This document shows positions 30,701 through 41,538 of a stretch of DNA of 62,532 nucleotides, in pieces; position 1 is the stretch's first letter, and each line of letters begins with the position of its first letter. The position numbers and the translations under genes were made by a program. Origin of the DNA: Breoghania sp. (GTDB taxonomy: Bacteria > Pseudomonadota > Alphaproteobacteria > Rhizobiales > Stappiaceae); NCBI RefSeq assembly GCF_030066895.1, contig NZ_JASJAV010000017.1:138026-200557 (forward strand), written 5' to 3'. The notes beneath the pieces were generated by a model. That model ran no database searches. It was not told the DNA's origin and worked only from the letters and a program-made list of their open reading frames with translations.

Positions 30701-31291
30701 ATGTTTAGACGCTTGTGGGGTTGGTTCACCCGGCCGGTTGCGATCTGGGGGGCTGTCGTGGTCGGAGTGGTCGGCATCGCCGTCGGCGCCGTCGGCTATA
30801 TCGGCTTTCACACCGTCGTCGAAATGACCACGACCACGGAGTTCTGCATCAGTTGCCATACGATGCGGGACAACAACTTCGCGGAATACAAGACTACCAT
30901 CCACTACAAGAACCCCGTCGGTGTGCGTACCGAATGTGCGGATTGCCATGTGCCGAAGAGCGGCTGGCCGCTCTACAAGGCAAAGATCCTGGCCGCGCGC
31001 GATCTGTGGGGCGAAATCACCGGGACGATCGATACCCGCGAGAAGTTCGAAAAGGAACGCTTGTGGCTGACTCAGGTCATCTGGGACACGATGAAGGCCA
31101 ACGATTCCGCCCAGTGTCGGAGCTGCCATTCCTTCGAGGCCATGGATTTCGCGCATCAGAAGAAGGCGGCGGCAATGACGATGAAGAAGGCCATGCGCGA
31201 CGGCGGCACCTGGATCGATTGCCACAAGGGCATCGCCCACCATCTGCCGGTGATGCTGGTATCGATGGATAACGACTATTCGCTGGAATAG
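30701..31291 (+). CDS. NapC/NirT-type multihaem cytochrome c, fourth haem motif damaged
   Basis: The 196 aa protein has one N-terminal membrane helix (residues about 15-35) and a periplasmic haem domain. It should take electrons from quinol and hand them to the molybdoenzyme. Three haem motifs are intact: CISCH, CADCH and CRSCH. The fourth reads WIDCHKGIAHH; family members have CIDCHKGIAH. The Trp codon TGG at 31211-31213 replaces the expected Cys, so one haem cannot be attached normally. The frame itself is intact. ATG 30701 follows an AGGA; a TTG at 30695 is less likely. Confidence 0.88.
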   Translation: MFRRLWGWFTRPVAIWGAVVVGVVGIAVGAVGYIGFHTVVEMTTTTEFCISCHTMRDNNFAEYKTTIHYKNPVGVRTECADCHVPKSGWPLYKAKILAARDLWGEITGTIDTREKFEKERLWLTQVIWDTMKANDSAQCRSCHSFEAMDFAHQKKAAAMTMKKAMRDGGTWIDCHKGIAHHLPVMLVSMDNDYSLE

Positions 31292-32214
31292 GGCTGCCCC
31301 ACGCGGATCTCCCGATCCGGTCCAGGCTGCCGCTCCGCGACGTTCGGCCGTATGCTGATGACGGCCGCGCCGTTGCATCCGTCGGTGCTCTGAAGAGTGA
31401 GCACATGCTGGACTTCGGTCGGGCAACAATTTCGGCCGAGGTCCAGCACGTGCGCAGGAGCGTTGCGGGCCGGCGCCATACGGCAACTTCACGCAGAAAA
31501 AGAGATGATGTTCGTGAGTGAATTCGAACGGCGAAGCGCTGTCCGTTGGGTTTACTGATAGCCATCGACATGTCGCTGCCGGAGGGGAGGATTCCACCAT
31601 GCTCCTCATCTATGGCAGCGTTTTTTTATAAATAATTATAGAATCAACGAAATATGATAAGCGACAAAATAATATAATTGGAATCCGTTTGAAAATATAA
31701 TAGTCGCACTTAATCACAGTAAAATTGAAATTATTCAAATATATTAAATAAGAATACATAAATGTAAATTAGATATAAATTTATTTTCCATTATTTATAT
31801 TTTTTGACAATGCAGAAAAATATAAAATATTTTCTTGTGTGGATAATCTCGGTTATTTAGGCAGAAATGTGATCAATATGACGAATAGAGAGGTCTGAGA
31901 CCAGTCGCGTGAAGTTAATTTAATTGAAAATTTTATCTATAATATATAAGTCGGTACGAATGCGAGCGGTAATATACGATGTTAGAAATGTAGGGTTGTG
32001 AGGAATATTAAGAAATATTTATAGTTAGGCGCAGGTTGTGCCGTATGGTTGTATGTTGCCTGTACCTGAATGATCTCCGAACGATCGTTGTCTTCAAAGA
32101 TTTTTCAGCTAGCTGAAGGAAGTCATGCTGTTTCACGGAAGCGATCTGCAATTAATTTCCTCGAGCAATAAGGCCGTGTCGCTCAAAACTGCAAGATCGA
32201 AGGAAGTAGAACAT
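31292..32214. other. Gene-free interval with a strongly AT-rich block
   Basis: Bases 31618 to about 32060 are extremely AT-rich against a GC-rich background, with long A/T tracts and no credible ORF. The part before 31600 has ordinary composition and no gene. The block leads into the pilus locus whose first gene starts at 32215 behind AAGGAAG. Such DNA often marks foreign origin or binding by xenogeneic silencers (MucR/Ros- or H-NS-like). Confidence 0.6.
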
Positions 32215-32721
32215 ATGAAAATAAAATTCATCGTATCCACCCTTAGTTCAGTCGGTCTCGTATGTTCTGCTCCTGCTTTTGCTGGGATGGTCGACGATAC
32301 GTTCAATGTGTAGCTTACAGTCTCCGATGCATGCGAAATTACCACGATTAGCGACTTGGCATTCGGTAGCGCCACGCTTATCAGCGACGATGCAGAAGGG
32401 ACGACGGAGATCGGTGTGACCTGCACCGATGACATGTTGCTGAACATCGGTCTGGATGCCGGCACGACGACCGGTGCAACAACGTCTCAGCGTCTACTGA
32501 CCGATGACTCCGACACGCTCAACTACAATCTTTATACGGACAGCGATCACACCGACGTCTGGGGCAATACTGCCGGGACCGATACTGTCGATGTGGATGT
32601 TGACGTGGGAACGGAGCAGAAGGAAACGATTTACGGTCTGGTTCCCAGCGGGCAGACGGCGACGCCGGATGACTATTCCGACAAGATCACCGTCACCGTT
32701 ACTTATGCCGATCAGAGCTGA
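32215..32721 (+). pseudogene. Spore coat protein U domain pilin, in-frame TAG after the signal peptide
   Basis: The first 24 residues are a signal peptide (ending PAFA). The rest is one spore-coat-U (SCPU) domain, as in CsuA/B-type chaperone-usher pilins: VSDACEITTISDLAFGSATL with the first Cys, IGVTCTDDM with the second, LNYNLYTDSDHTDVWGN and the end YSDKITVTVTYADQS. The codon 32311-32313 is TAG eight residues into the mature protein, at TFNV-stop-LTVS, where Gln would fit. Without readthrough no pilin is made. It is the first gene of the pilus locus. Confidence 0.85.
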
Positions 32722-32731
32722 CGGCTTGCAT

Positions 32732-33208
32732 ATGGTGAGGTGTGATGCTCCGGCCATGTGTCGGTCGACATTGGGTCTCGTCGCGGGCGTGATCTTCTGT
32801 CTGGCGCTTCTCGTCGGTATGGCGGCAATGCCGGTATCCGGCGAGGCGGCTACACTGCGCGTTTCGCCCACTCGGATCCACGTTCACAATGGCGCCCTGA
32901 CGGCGGCATTGCGGATATGGAACGATGGCAAGGACACGATGAACGCCCAGGTCAGGGTCTTCGCGCTCGTTCAGAAGAACGGCAAACAGGCCCTGATCCC
33001 GACCCGAGACGTGGTCGCGAGCCCTCCGCTGACGAAGTTGACGCCGAAGACCGAGAACATCACCCGATTGGCTCGTGTTGCCAAGACACCCGTCGCGGCA
33101 AAGGAAACGTATCGGGTGGTCGTGGACCAGTTGCCCAGTGGCAACCCGACCAAGTCGGGAACGGTCGAGGTTCTCATCCGTCAGGTTATTCCGCTTACAT
33201 TCGAGTAG
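32732..33208 (+). pseudogene. Periplasmic pilus chaperone, C-terminal domain missing
   Basis: The protein (about 158 aa) has a signal peptide ending near GEAA and one immunoglobulin-like domain typical of PapD/CsuC chaperones: LRVSPTRIHVHNGALTAALR and TRLARVAKTPVAAKETYRVV, where family members have TRIIRV and E-x-x-YR-L. It stops after IRQVIPLTFE. Chaperones of this class are about 230-250 aa with a second domain, which is absent here. The sequence goes straight into the usher signal peptide in another frame, so a deletion near 33205 probably took the second domain and the usher start. Confidence 0.75.
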
Positions 33209-33212
33209 CTTC

Positions 33213-35357
33213 CTGTTCAGCAAGCGACTTAGTGCGGCGGCCGGTTTGGCACTGGCCGTCGCACTCTCGGGCGTCACGCCGTCTTTGGCCGCCGGAGAAG
33301 GTCTCGACTTGTCTGTTGATGCGGGACGACGGGATGATCGACCCAATGAGGATCCCGAATGTCGACGTGCAGTACGATGATGACAATGCGCAGTTGGCCG
33401 TAGACAAGAGTTCCAGCGGCGCGGTGCTGAACTACACGCTGAACGGCAGCGGTTCATACGGGCTCGACGATTCAGAATTCGACTACAACGGCGTGAGCGG
33501 CATCTTTGACGGCTGGATCTTCAGTCGGCTCGGCGTTGCGGAAAATTCGTTTTCGCTGACCGGCGGGGAACTGCGGCGGCTGACGAGCGCCTATACCTAT
33601 ACCGATCCGAAGCGTCTGACGGTGTTCACGGCAGGTGACTTCACCACCTCCGCGTTGACCTGGAGCCGGTCCTCGCGACTGGTTGGTTTTCAGAGTTCAA
33701 GCGCGATTTCGATCTCCGCCCTGATCTGATCACCACGGCGGTTCCCGGCTTTTCGGGAAGTGCCGCGGTGCCGTCTTCGGTCGAGATCTATCTGAACAAC
33801 GTCCGGCGCTTTTCGAAAAGCGTTCAGGCCGATCCCTTCAATGTGATCGATATGCCGGTCACGACAGGCGCGGACGAAGTCCGCGTCGTGGTCACGGACG
33901 AGAACGGCAATTCGACCGTGACGAAGATCCGCTTCTTCGTTTCCGACCGGTTGCTGAGCCCTCATCTGCTCGACTACTCGTTCGAGGTCGGGGTCCCCAG
34001 AACCGGATACGGCACCAGCCATGACAGCTATACGGACCGCGTGTACGGCTCTGCGAGCCTGCGCTACGGCCTGACGAACTACCTGACCTTCGAAAGTCAT
34101 GCCGAGGCCGGCAGGGTATGGCCTGGCGGCGCGGGGCTTGCGTGGAGCCTCGGGCCCTGGGGCGTCATGACCCCTTGCTGGCGCCGCGAGCACATCTTCC
34201 GGCCACACCGGCGTTCTGCTCGACAGCTCGGCGCAGGTTCAGGTGGGACGCATTCGCCTGAACGGACGGATCGAACGCACCTCCGCCGATTTCGCCCACA
34301 TTGCCTCGCTCGTCGCGAAGGATGTGGATGACGACGACGAGTTCACCGGCAGCATGACGCGGGCCCTCAACCAGGTCTCGGTGTCCTTGCCCGGCTTCAC
34401 CGACAAGTTGAATTTCAATCTCGTCTTCACCGATCTGAAGATCGCCGACAGCACGCACAGCCGCGTGCTGAGCGGAACATGGAACCGGCCCTTCGGCAAA
34501 ACTCACGTCTCGGCAACGGCCTATGGCGATCTCGTCGACGATACGATCGGCGGCTATCTCAACGTCTCCTTCCGGCTGGGCGAGCACCGCTTGCTGGCCA
34601 GTTCCTCCCTGGAAGTGGAGAGCGACGGTGTCTCGGTCGTTCAGATCCTCACGCATCCGGCGCGTGACGAGGTCGGCGAGACGGTCTGGTCACTGCAATT
34701 CAGGGAAAGCGACAACCCGCAGATGCGCGCGTCGGGATCAACGAAGATATCTGTGGCGAAATTTACCGACACCTATCGGCAGAGCGCCGATGTAGCCTGG
34801 GCGACGGCCAAGGTTTCGGAATCGGTCGTCGCTGCCGCGGGCGGCATATTCTTCGGCAATCGCATCACGGATGCTTTCGCCATTGTCGATGCAGGGGCTC
34901 CGGGCGTGAAGGTCACACGGGAAAACAGAACTGTCTCGCGCACCGGGGCGAACGGCAAGGCGCTCGTGGAGGGCCTGCGGTCCTACGAAAACAACCGCAT
35001 CGGCATCGATACCTCCAATCTGCCGCTCGATGTGAATGTCGAAAAAACCAAGATAACGGTCGTGCCCGCGGACCGGTCCGGCGTGATGGCACGCTTCACG
35101 GCGCCGGAGGAGGGGGGGGCAGTGCCCTGGTCTCCTTCATCGACGCAACGGGCAAGCCCCTGCCCATGGGGACCACCGGTACGGTTGGACAGTCGTCGAT
35201 CTTCGTCGGCTATGACGGCGATGCCTACATTTCCGGTCTCGGCAAGCACAACGTTACCGATCTGACTTTGCCGCGCGGTGGGACCTGCCGCGCGGAGTCC
35301 TATTATGCGACGAAAAAAGGGCAGCAGGTCTTCATCAGAGAGGTTCTGTGTCGATGA
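33213..35357 (+). pseudogene. Outer-membrane usher of the SCPU pilus, frameshifted at least four times
   Basis: The usher is the outer-membrane beta-barrel that assembles the pilus. A signal peptide (AAAGLALAVALSGVTPSLAA) is followed by an N-terminal domain in the next frame (MRIPNVDVQYDDDNAQLAV), then barrel segments (SFEVGVPRTGYGTSHDSYTD; LNFNLVFTDLKIADSTHSRV) and the C-terminal plug-type domain (DAYISGLGKHNVTDLTLP) ending at 35357. Frame changes lie near 33340, 33690, 34200 and at a G8 run (35112-35119), where 6 or 9 Gs would keep the frame. No start codon is evident. The stop overlaps the next start as ATGA. Confidence 0.82.
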
Positions 35358-36360
35358 AACGTTCCGTATCCGAACGTGCTGGCAAACGCGCTGTCAATCG
35401 CGTCGGCGAACGGGCTGTGGCAAGGTCCCTTCTTTGGGGCCTGGCATTGGCGCTTTGCGTCTGGTTCTCGCTGCCGAGCGCGCCTGCGGCAGTTGCAACC
35501 TGCACCATCAGTTACGCGACGCTCGCCTTCGGCGCTGTCGATACCCTGTCGTCCTCCTCCAACGCGACGACGACCGACATCACCGTCAGTTGCTCGGATA
35601 TTTCCAACAGCACGGTTTCGGCCTGCGTCAATCTTGGGAGTGGACCCGAGGGCACGGCTGACAGTCTCCGGTTGATGAGTTCTTCCTCCGATGAACTCGA
35701 ATACGGGCTCTATCAGGACGAACCCGGCTCCACCGCCTGGGGTGGCGTCACCACGAGCGGCCTCGGTGATGCGAAGTCTCTCACCCTGACCGCAAGCAGC
35801 GGCTCCGCATCAGAGGACATCACCATCTACGGAGAGAGGTGCCGGGCAAGCAGGAAACGGTCACGACGGGTAGCTATTCGGCAACCGTCACCATGACGCT
35901 GGCCTACGCAGACGGTGAGACCGTGGATTGCGATTCCCAGAGTGGCACCACGAGCGCGACGGGGACGTTGACCGTTTCCGCAAGCGTCGACGCCAACTGT
36001 CTGGTCGATGCGAGCGACCTGAGTTTCGGCGAGACCGGAGTGATTTCCGAGCCGATTGAATTAAGTGCCGATATCTCCATCACCTACACGCCGGGCGCTA
36101 GCTACTCCGTCGCGATGGGGGACGGGCTCTACTATTCGGGATCGAGCCGCCGGATGGAATCCGACAGCGGAGATTACGTGACCTACGGCCTTTATCAGGA
36201 CAGCAGCCGAAGTACCGAATGGGGCAACACGACATCCGTCGATACGGTCGATGGAATCGCCACCGGCGATGACGATCTCGTCGTCTACGGCCTAGTGCCG
36301 GCCCAGAGCGCGACGGCGGGGGATTACAGCGACACGGTCACGGTTGTTTTCAGCGATTGA
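35354..36360 (+). pseudogene. Two-domain spore coat protein U pilus subunit, frameshifted
   Basis: The N-terminal signal peptide ends near PAAVA and the first SCPU domain follows (CTISYATLAFGAVDTLSSSS; LEYGLYQDEPGSTAWGG). Near 35835 the frame changes from 2 to 1; after it the text reads VPGKQETVTTGSYSATVTMT, finishing domain one, and then a second SCPU domain (VSASVDANCLVDASDLSFGE to YSDTVTVVFSD). Two SCPU domains in a last subunit after the usher fit the tip adhesin position (CsuE-like). The start ATG 35354 overlaps the usher stop; GTG 35348 is possible. Confidence 0.82.
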
Positions 36361-36541
36361 GCCGCCCTGTGCTCTAAAGCGCAGGCTGAACGGCGAAAAC
36401 GGGCTTCATCTGTCGGTGCGGCGTCCGTCGTGCCCGGCCGACCGGGCGAGCAATACTTGGGGCCGAAAAACGGGTGCAATCCCACGCGGATCGGAATCCA
36501 CGACATCCCGACACAAAACATATCTGATTTTTTTGAGAAAA

Positions 36542-36618
<77 letters not shown>

Positions 36619-36707
36619 ACAGGATCTCCCCTAACCGCTTCGCCGCGCGGGCGCAAGGCCGATCACGTTTCACTTGTGCGAAAGTCACCGTTGGTTGCAC
36701 TGCAGGA

Positions 36708-38007
36708 TTAACCGGCGCTGGTATCCACGCCCGCCGATGCGGTCTTGCGTCGGGCCGCCCGCCTGTGGGCCGTCTCGCGCGCGATCAGGCCCCAGGCAAG
36801 GCCGAGCAACAGGAAACTGTGCCGCCAATGATCCATGTCGATGATCAGCGCATTCAGCGCATGTCCGACAAGGGCCAGAAACACCGCGATCGCTATGCCA
36901 CGCGTTGCCCGAGGCTGGAAGATCAGCGGAAACAGCCGTCCCAGGGTTCACTTCATCAGAACTGGCCAGGCGATGCCGCTGATCCAGCCGTAGGCCATGA
37001 ACGACTTCAGGTACATGTTGTGCGAGTCTTCGGTGAACGTCTTGTAGAATTGTAGTGGTCCGATGCCGAGCGGCCGCTCCCCGGCTAGTATGAAGCCCAG
37101 GGCGTACCGTGTAAACCGGCCGAGATGGAAATCGTCATAGGACTGGACCAGCTCCGCGCGCTCGGCAAAGAGCGTTCCGATCGACGACGTGTGCACGGCG
37201 ACAATCAGCGCGAGGATGCGCAGGCGGAAGAGGGGATTGCGCTCGGTGATGAAGATCAGGAAGCCGACGCCGGTGACGGCGGTTATCGCCCAGGTTGTGC
37301 GCGAAAACGACAGGAAGAGCCCCGCCAGCAGCACGAACATCACCCCGCAGAGAAACAGGCTGCGCGACAGGGGGCGTAGCGGCCGCATCAGGATCGTGTA
37401 GGTGAGCCATGTCGCGGGAAAGATCAGGAAGGGGCCGAAGACGTTCGGATCCTGGAACGTGCCCTTGGCGCGCCCGTAGAGCGTGAAGATCTCCGCGCCC
37501 GGAACGAGGCCGAAATAGCCGACGATGCCCGCAAGGGCCGCTAGCACGGCGCCGCAGATATAACCCGCGACAATCGCCTTCAGCATACGTTATACGTTCG
37601 CTTGCCGCCGTGACTGCGGCGAAGAAGATCACGGAGACGATCAGGTACGCGGTCGTTGCCATGTACATGGGAGCAACGGCCAGGCTGTGCACCTGCGTCG
37701 TGGCGAGGATGCCGCCGGAGATATAGGCCAGAAGCAGGATGATGAGCGGGGTGATGGTGCGCGGCAGCAGCAGCCCGCACAGGAAGGCGATGCTGGCGGC
37801 TGCGACCACGAGGAGATCGTAGGGCGTGGGCTCGTCGGTGACGAAGAAGCCGGAAAAGGCGCATAGCCACAGGACGGCGGCACCGATCAGCGACAGCGGC
37901 AGCGGCAGCACGCTGTTCAGGGGCACCTTGTCCCCCGAAGCCCGCCGCCCGGAAGACCGTGATCCGTCTCCGGCGAGGGCGCCTGTCCGGGCCGCCACGT
38001 CGCTCAA
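36708..38007 (-). pseudogene. O-antigen ligase/polymerase-like membrane protein, one frameshift and one in-frame TGA
   Basis: The translation gives about ten hydrophobic segments and the O-antigen ligase signature region (GRAKGTFQDPNVFGPFLIFP; GIGPLQFYKTFTEDSHNMYL), as in Wzy/EpsE-type polymerases of exopolysaccharide loci. A frameshift lies near 37580 (between ASERI and MLKAIVAGY). TGA at 36948-36950 stands between AWPVLMK and TLGRLFPLIFQPR; Trp would be usual there. The last helices (HWRHSFLLLGLAWGLIARE) are otherwise readable to TAA at 36708. The likely start TTG 38007 overlaps the sugar-transferase stop by four bases. Confidence 0.82.
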
Positions 38008-39543
38008 AATGCGTTCTCCGTGTTGAACAGGCGGAACGGTGTCAGGAACAGAATGTAGAGATCCAGCCCAAGCGACCAGTTTTCGATGTAGTAGAGATCG
38101 CTTTCGATGCGATGCCGGATCTTGTTCAGCGTGTCGCATTCCCCGCGCCAGCCGTTGATCTGCGCCCAGCCGGTGACGCCCGGTTTCACCTTGTGGCAGT
38201 CGAAATAGCCGTCGATGACCTGATCCCACAGCTTGTCGTCGGTATTGGCGCCCAGCGCATGCAGGCGCGGGCCGACGAGGGATAGGTCACCGCAAAGGAC
38301 GTTGAAGAGCTGGGGCAACTCATCGATCAAGGTCTTGCGGATGAACCGGCCGACGCGGGTCACGCGCGGGTCGTCGCGCGTCACGGCCTTGCGGGCCATC
38401 AGATCCTCCTGATCCACGAACATTGAGCGGAACTTGAGGACCTCGATCACCTCGTTGTTGAAGCCGTAGCGCTTCTGCTTGAACAGAATCGGGCCGGGGC
38501 TCATCGCCTTCACGGCAATGGCCGTACTGATCATCACCGGCGACAGCAGCACGATCGCCATGCTTGCGAAAAGCAGATCGAAGACGTGCTTGCACAGGGC
38601 ATCCCAGTCGGTGATCGGCTTGCTGAACATGTCCAGCAGAGAAACCTTGCCGATGTAGCTGTAGGAGCGCGGGCGGAAGCGCATCTTGTCGGAATGGGCC
38701 GACAGGTGAATGTCGATCGGCAGGATTCAGAGTTTCTTGAGAAGCTGCAGCAGGCGCTGTTCGGCCCTCAGCGGAATGGAGACGATGAGCAGGTCGATGC
38801 GCGTCAGCCGCGCGAATTTCACCAACTCCGCGATGGTGCCGAGCTTGGGATATCCGGCAACGATGGGGGAGAGCGATCGTCGAAGATCCCGCAGATGTGG
38901 ATGTCATTGTCGGACTGGGATTCCAGCTCCATGATCAGCTCTGCCACGGGTTGTCCGTCGCCGACGATGACCGCGCGCCGCTCAAGCCGTCCGTCGTCGG
39001 CCCAGTGGCGCACCATCGCGCCGAGCACGGCGCGCGAGCAGACGAAGAAGATGAGCTCGCCCACATACCAGGCCATGAACCAGACGCGGGAATAGGTGTC
39101 GCCGAGCTTCAGGAAGAACAGGACCAGCGCGAAAAAGGCGAAGACGGTCGTCCAGGCCGCAAAGATGCGGCCGAGCTGGGTGGCGTAGGAACGGAAGGCG
39201 GTGATGTGGTAGCCGTTGGCCGCCTCGATCAACCCGACCGCCAGCAGCGACCCGGAGACAAGCGGTATTCCATAGTAAGCGTTGACGGGCACGCCCGGGT
39301 AGACATAGCCGAAAAAGCAGCCGAGAACCCGATCACGAACAGCGCCGGCCCTTCCGCGATGCGGACCAGCGAGGTCAGCACCGGGATCGATATCTGTCGG
39401 GTCGACAGCAGGCTCGCCACTTCCAGGACCCGCGGGCTCAGTTCAACTTTGGCCGGAGCGTCGGTTTCCTCATGCAATTCCCCCGCATGCGACTGGATCG
39501 TTTGCTTGAACCGCGTCTGGAAATCATCCTTGACCATATTCAT
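38004..39543 (-). pseudogene. Undecaprenyl-phosphate sugar phosphotransferase (exopolysaccharide initiation), broken
   Basis: This family puts the first sugar phosphate on the lipid carrier. The N-terminal half is membrane-spanning with a CoA-binding-like domain (RRAVIVGDGQPVAELIMELE). The C-terminal catalytic part is intact in itself: KHVFDLLFASMAIVLLSPVM, KQKRYGFNNEVIEVLKFRSM, RKTLIDELPQLFNVLCGDLS and KPGVTGWAQINGWRGE. Lesions are frameshifts near 39325 and 38865 and TGA at 38727-38729 (LKKL-stop-ILPIDIHL, Arg expected). It shares an operon with the glycosyltransferase upstream and the ligase downstream. Confidence 0.87.
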
Positions 39544-39608
39544 TCCAGGTTTCCCCCCTGTCGGTTCCCACTCCGCTTCCCCGTAGGGTGGATTGGCGTA
39601 CCTTTTGA

Positions 39609-40832
39609 CTATCCCTTTGATCCGCCGGCCATAAGCGGCGGAACATCGGATACTTTGTCGTGGACGTGTCCCGATGGCGTTCCCGTCTCCACCGCCACGT
39701 CCCCCGCGGCATAGAGCGAGAGAACGCCGCGCGACATACGCGCGAGCGAGAAGTCCCGCGCGATCAGGTCGCGATGGGCGTCGGCCTTGGCCTGCGCGTC
39801 TGTCGGATTGCTCAGGGCGTCCTGCATGGCGGTCGCAAGGGCGATGGAATCGCCCGGTGCGACGAGGTTCTGCTCGCGACCGGCGAAGATTTCCGGAATG
39901 CCGCCCACACGGGTGGCAATCACCGGTCGTCCGGCGGCAATGGCCTAAAGCACGATGTAGGGCAAAGATTCAGCTCGCGATGGAATTATCACGTTACGCG
40001 CCATGGCAAACGCCTCGCGCACCGGCATGGGCCCGTGGAAGGTCTCCGACTCTCCAATGCCGAGGTCGTGCGCCATCTCTTCATAGCGCATTCTCTCCTC
40101 GCCGGAGCCGACCATGTGGGCGGTTGGCGTGGTCCCGCACGCCTCGCCTATGGCCGTCAGCGCCAGAAGGAAGAGATCCGGCCCCTTGAGATCGCGGAAT
40201 TCTCCGATGAAAAGGAAATCGCGGGCCTCCGCGCCAAGCGTCACGGGAGCGAGTTCGTCCGGCCTGAGGCCGTTATGGACGGTGGCGTGGGGAATGCGCG
40301 GCGGGTGGATCTTGGCCGCGTATTGCTCCGCCTCGTAGTTGGAGACGAAGCACAGCCCGTCGCAGATATGCTCCAGCGTGCTTTCCACGCCGAAGTAGAT
40401 CCGGCCCGACAACGTTTTCCGGCGATAGTGGAGCGAGCCGCCGTGCGGCGAGTAAAAGCGCCGTGTCTTCACAACCCGGAGGCGCGCAGTAGCGTGCCGA
40501 GCGCGCGCGCATAGGTGCCGCCCTTGGCGCCGTGTTAGTGCAGCACGTCCGGCCGCATGGCGCGCAGGTTGCGATGGCTCGTGCCATTGCGGTGATATCG
40601 GCAGGAGAGGGCATGTGGCGCATGGGAATGCGCACAAGGTCGAGTTCGAGGTCTCTCCGGCAAGGCGGTCCAGCCGCATTTCGGCGAAATCGTCGCCGGT
40701 GGAGGCATCGCAAATGAGGCCAACCGCATGGCCTTCGGCGCGCTGGGCGGCAATCAGATCGCACACATGGCGGAAAGCTCCGCCCACCGGCGCACGCAGG
40801 CAATGCACGATCCGCAAGGGGTGCGCAGTCAT
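39609..40832 (-). pseudogene. Group 1/GT4-type glycosyltransferase, broken
   Basis: The N-terminal domain (RIVHCLRAPVGGAFRHVCDL) and C-terminal domain (RDFLFIGEFRDLKGPDLFLL; ESETFHGPMPVREAFAMARN) are typical of GT4 enzymes that add a sugar to a polysaccharide repeat unit. The frame changes at least twice between 40450 and 40690. TAA at 40535-40537 interrupts DVLH-stop-HGAKGG in the middle frame. TAG at 39945-39947 interrupts SLPYIVL-stop-AIAAGRPVIA, where Glu (the E of the EX7E motif) should stand. Confidence 0.83.
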
Positions 40833-40983
40833 GGCAAGGCTCCTGATCGTGTCGTCCGCCCAGATCTTTGCGATCTCTGATCGTGCCGACGGACGCTTTC
40901 CTGTCAGGAAGAAGCCTAATGCTCGAAGATGAGCCCGCAGTTAACGTGCCAACTGACCCATGTCAAAAGGAGCGATGTTGCAG

Positions 40984-41538
40984 CTAGAAAAGACGCTCGC
41001 GGACATAGACCGTATCACCTGGCCGCAAGGGGGCGGAGAGGGGGACGCGACCGGTTATGATCTTGCCGTCGATCTGGCGGGTGACGTCGACGGTGTTCTG
41101 CTGGGCACGGGGGGTGAAGCCACCGGCGATCGCGATCGCCGTCTGTGCCGTCAGGCCTGCCACATAGGGGTACTGACCGGCGTTGCGCACTTCGCCCATG
41201 ATGAAGAAGGGACGATAGTGGTCGACCTCGACGGAGACGTCCGGATTACGCAGAAACCCACGGGAAAGCTTGGCTTCGAGGATCTTTTCCAACTGCGCGG
41301 TGGTCTTACCCCGGGCGGGAACATCGCCGATCAGCGGCATGGAAAGCGTGCCGCCCTGGTCGATCGTGTAGGTGCGCGAGAGCTTTTCCTGATCGTAGAC
41401 AACAATGCGCAACCGATCTCCGGAATCGACTTGATAGGGTTCGGTCAGCACCTCGTGAAAGGCCGCCGGAGGACGGCGATAGCTGCTGCATCCGGCCATC
41501 AGAACGGACAGGCCAAGGACCATGAAGATTAAGGGCAC
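40984..41538 (-). CDS. Polysaccharide export lipoprotein (Wza/GumB family)
   Basis: The 184 aa protein is a lipoprotein precursor with lipobox LMAGC (Cys16). It has the polysaccharide-export domain (YQVDSGDRLRIVVYDQEKLS; TIDQGGTLSMPLIGDVPARG) and one SLBB-type segment (IMGEVRNAGQYPYVAGLTAQ). It forms the outer-membrane part of the exopolysaccharide exit channel. GTG 41538 is the family-length start; ATG 41523 is possible. It is the only intact gene of this locus and heads the minus-strand operon. Confidence 0.9.
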   Translation of the reverse strand: MPLIFMVLGLSVLMAGCSSYRRPPAAFHEVLTEPYQVDSGDRLRIVVYDQEKLSRTYTIDQGGTLSMPLIGDVPARGKTTAQLEKILEAKLSRGFLRNPDVSVEVDHYRPFFIMGEVRNAGQYPYVAGLTAQTAIAIAGGFTPRAQQNTVDVTRQIDGKIITGRVPLSAPLRPGDTVYVRERLF

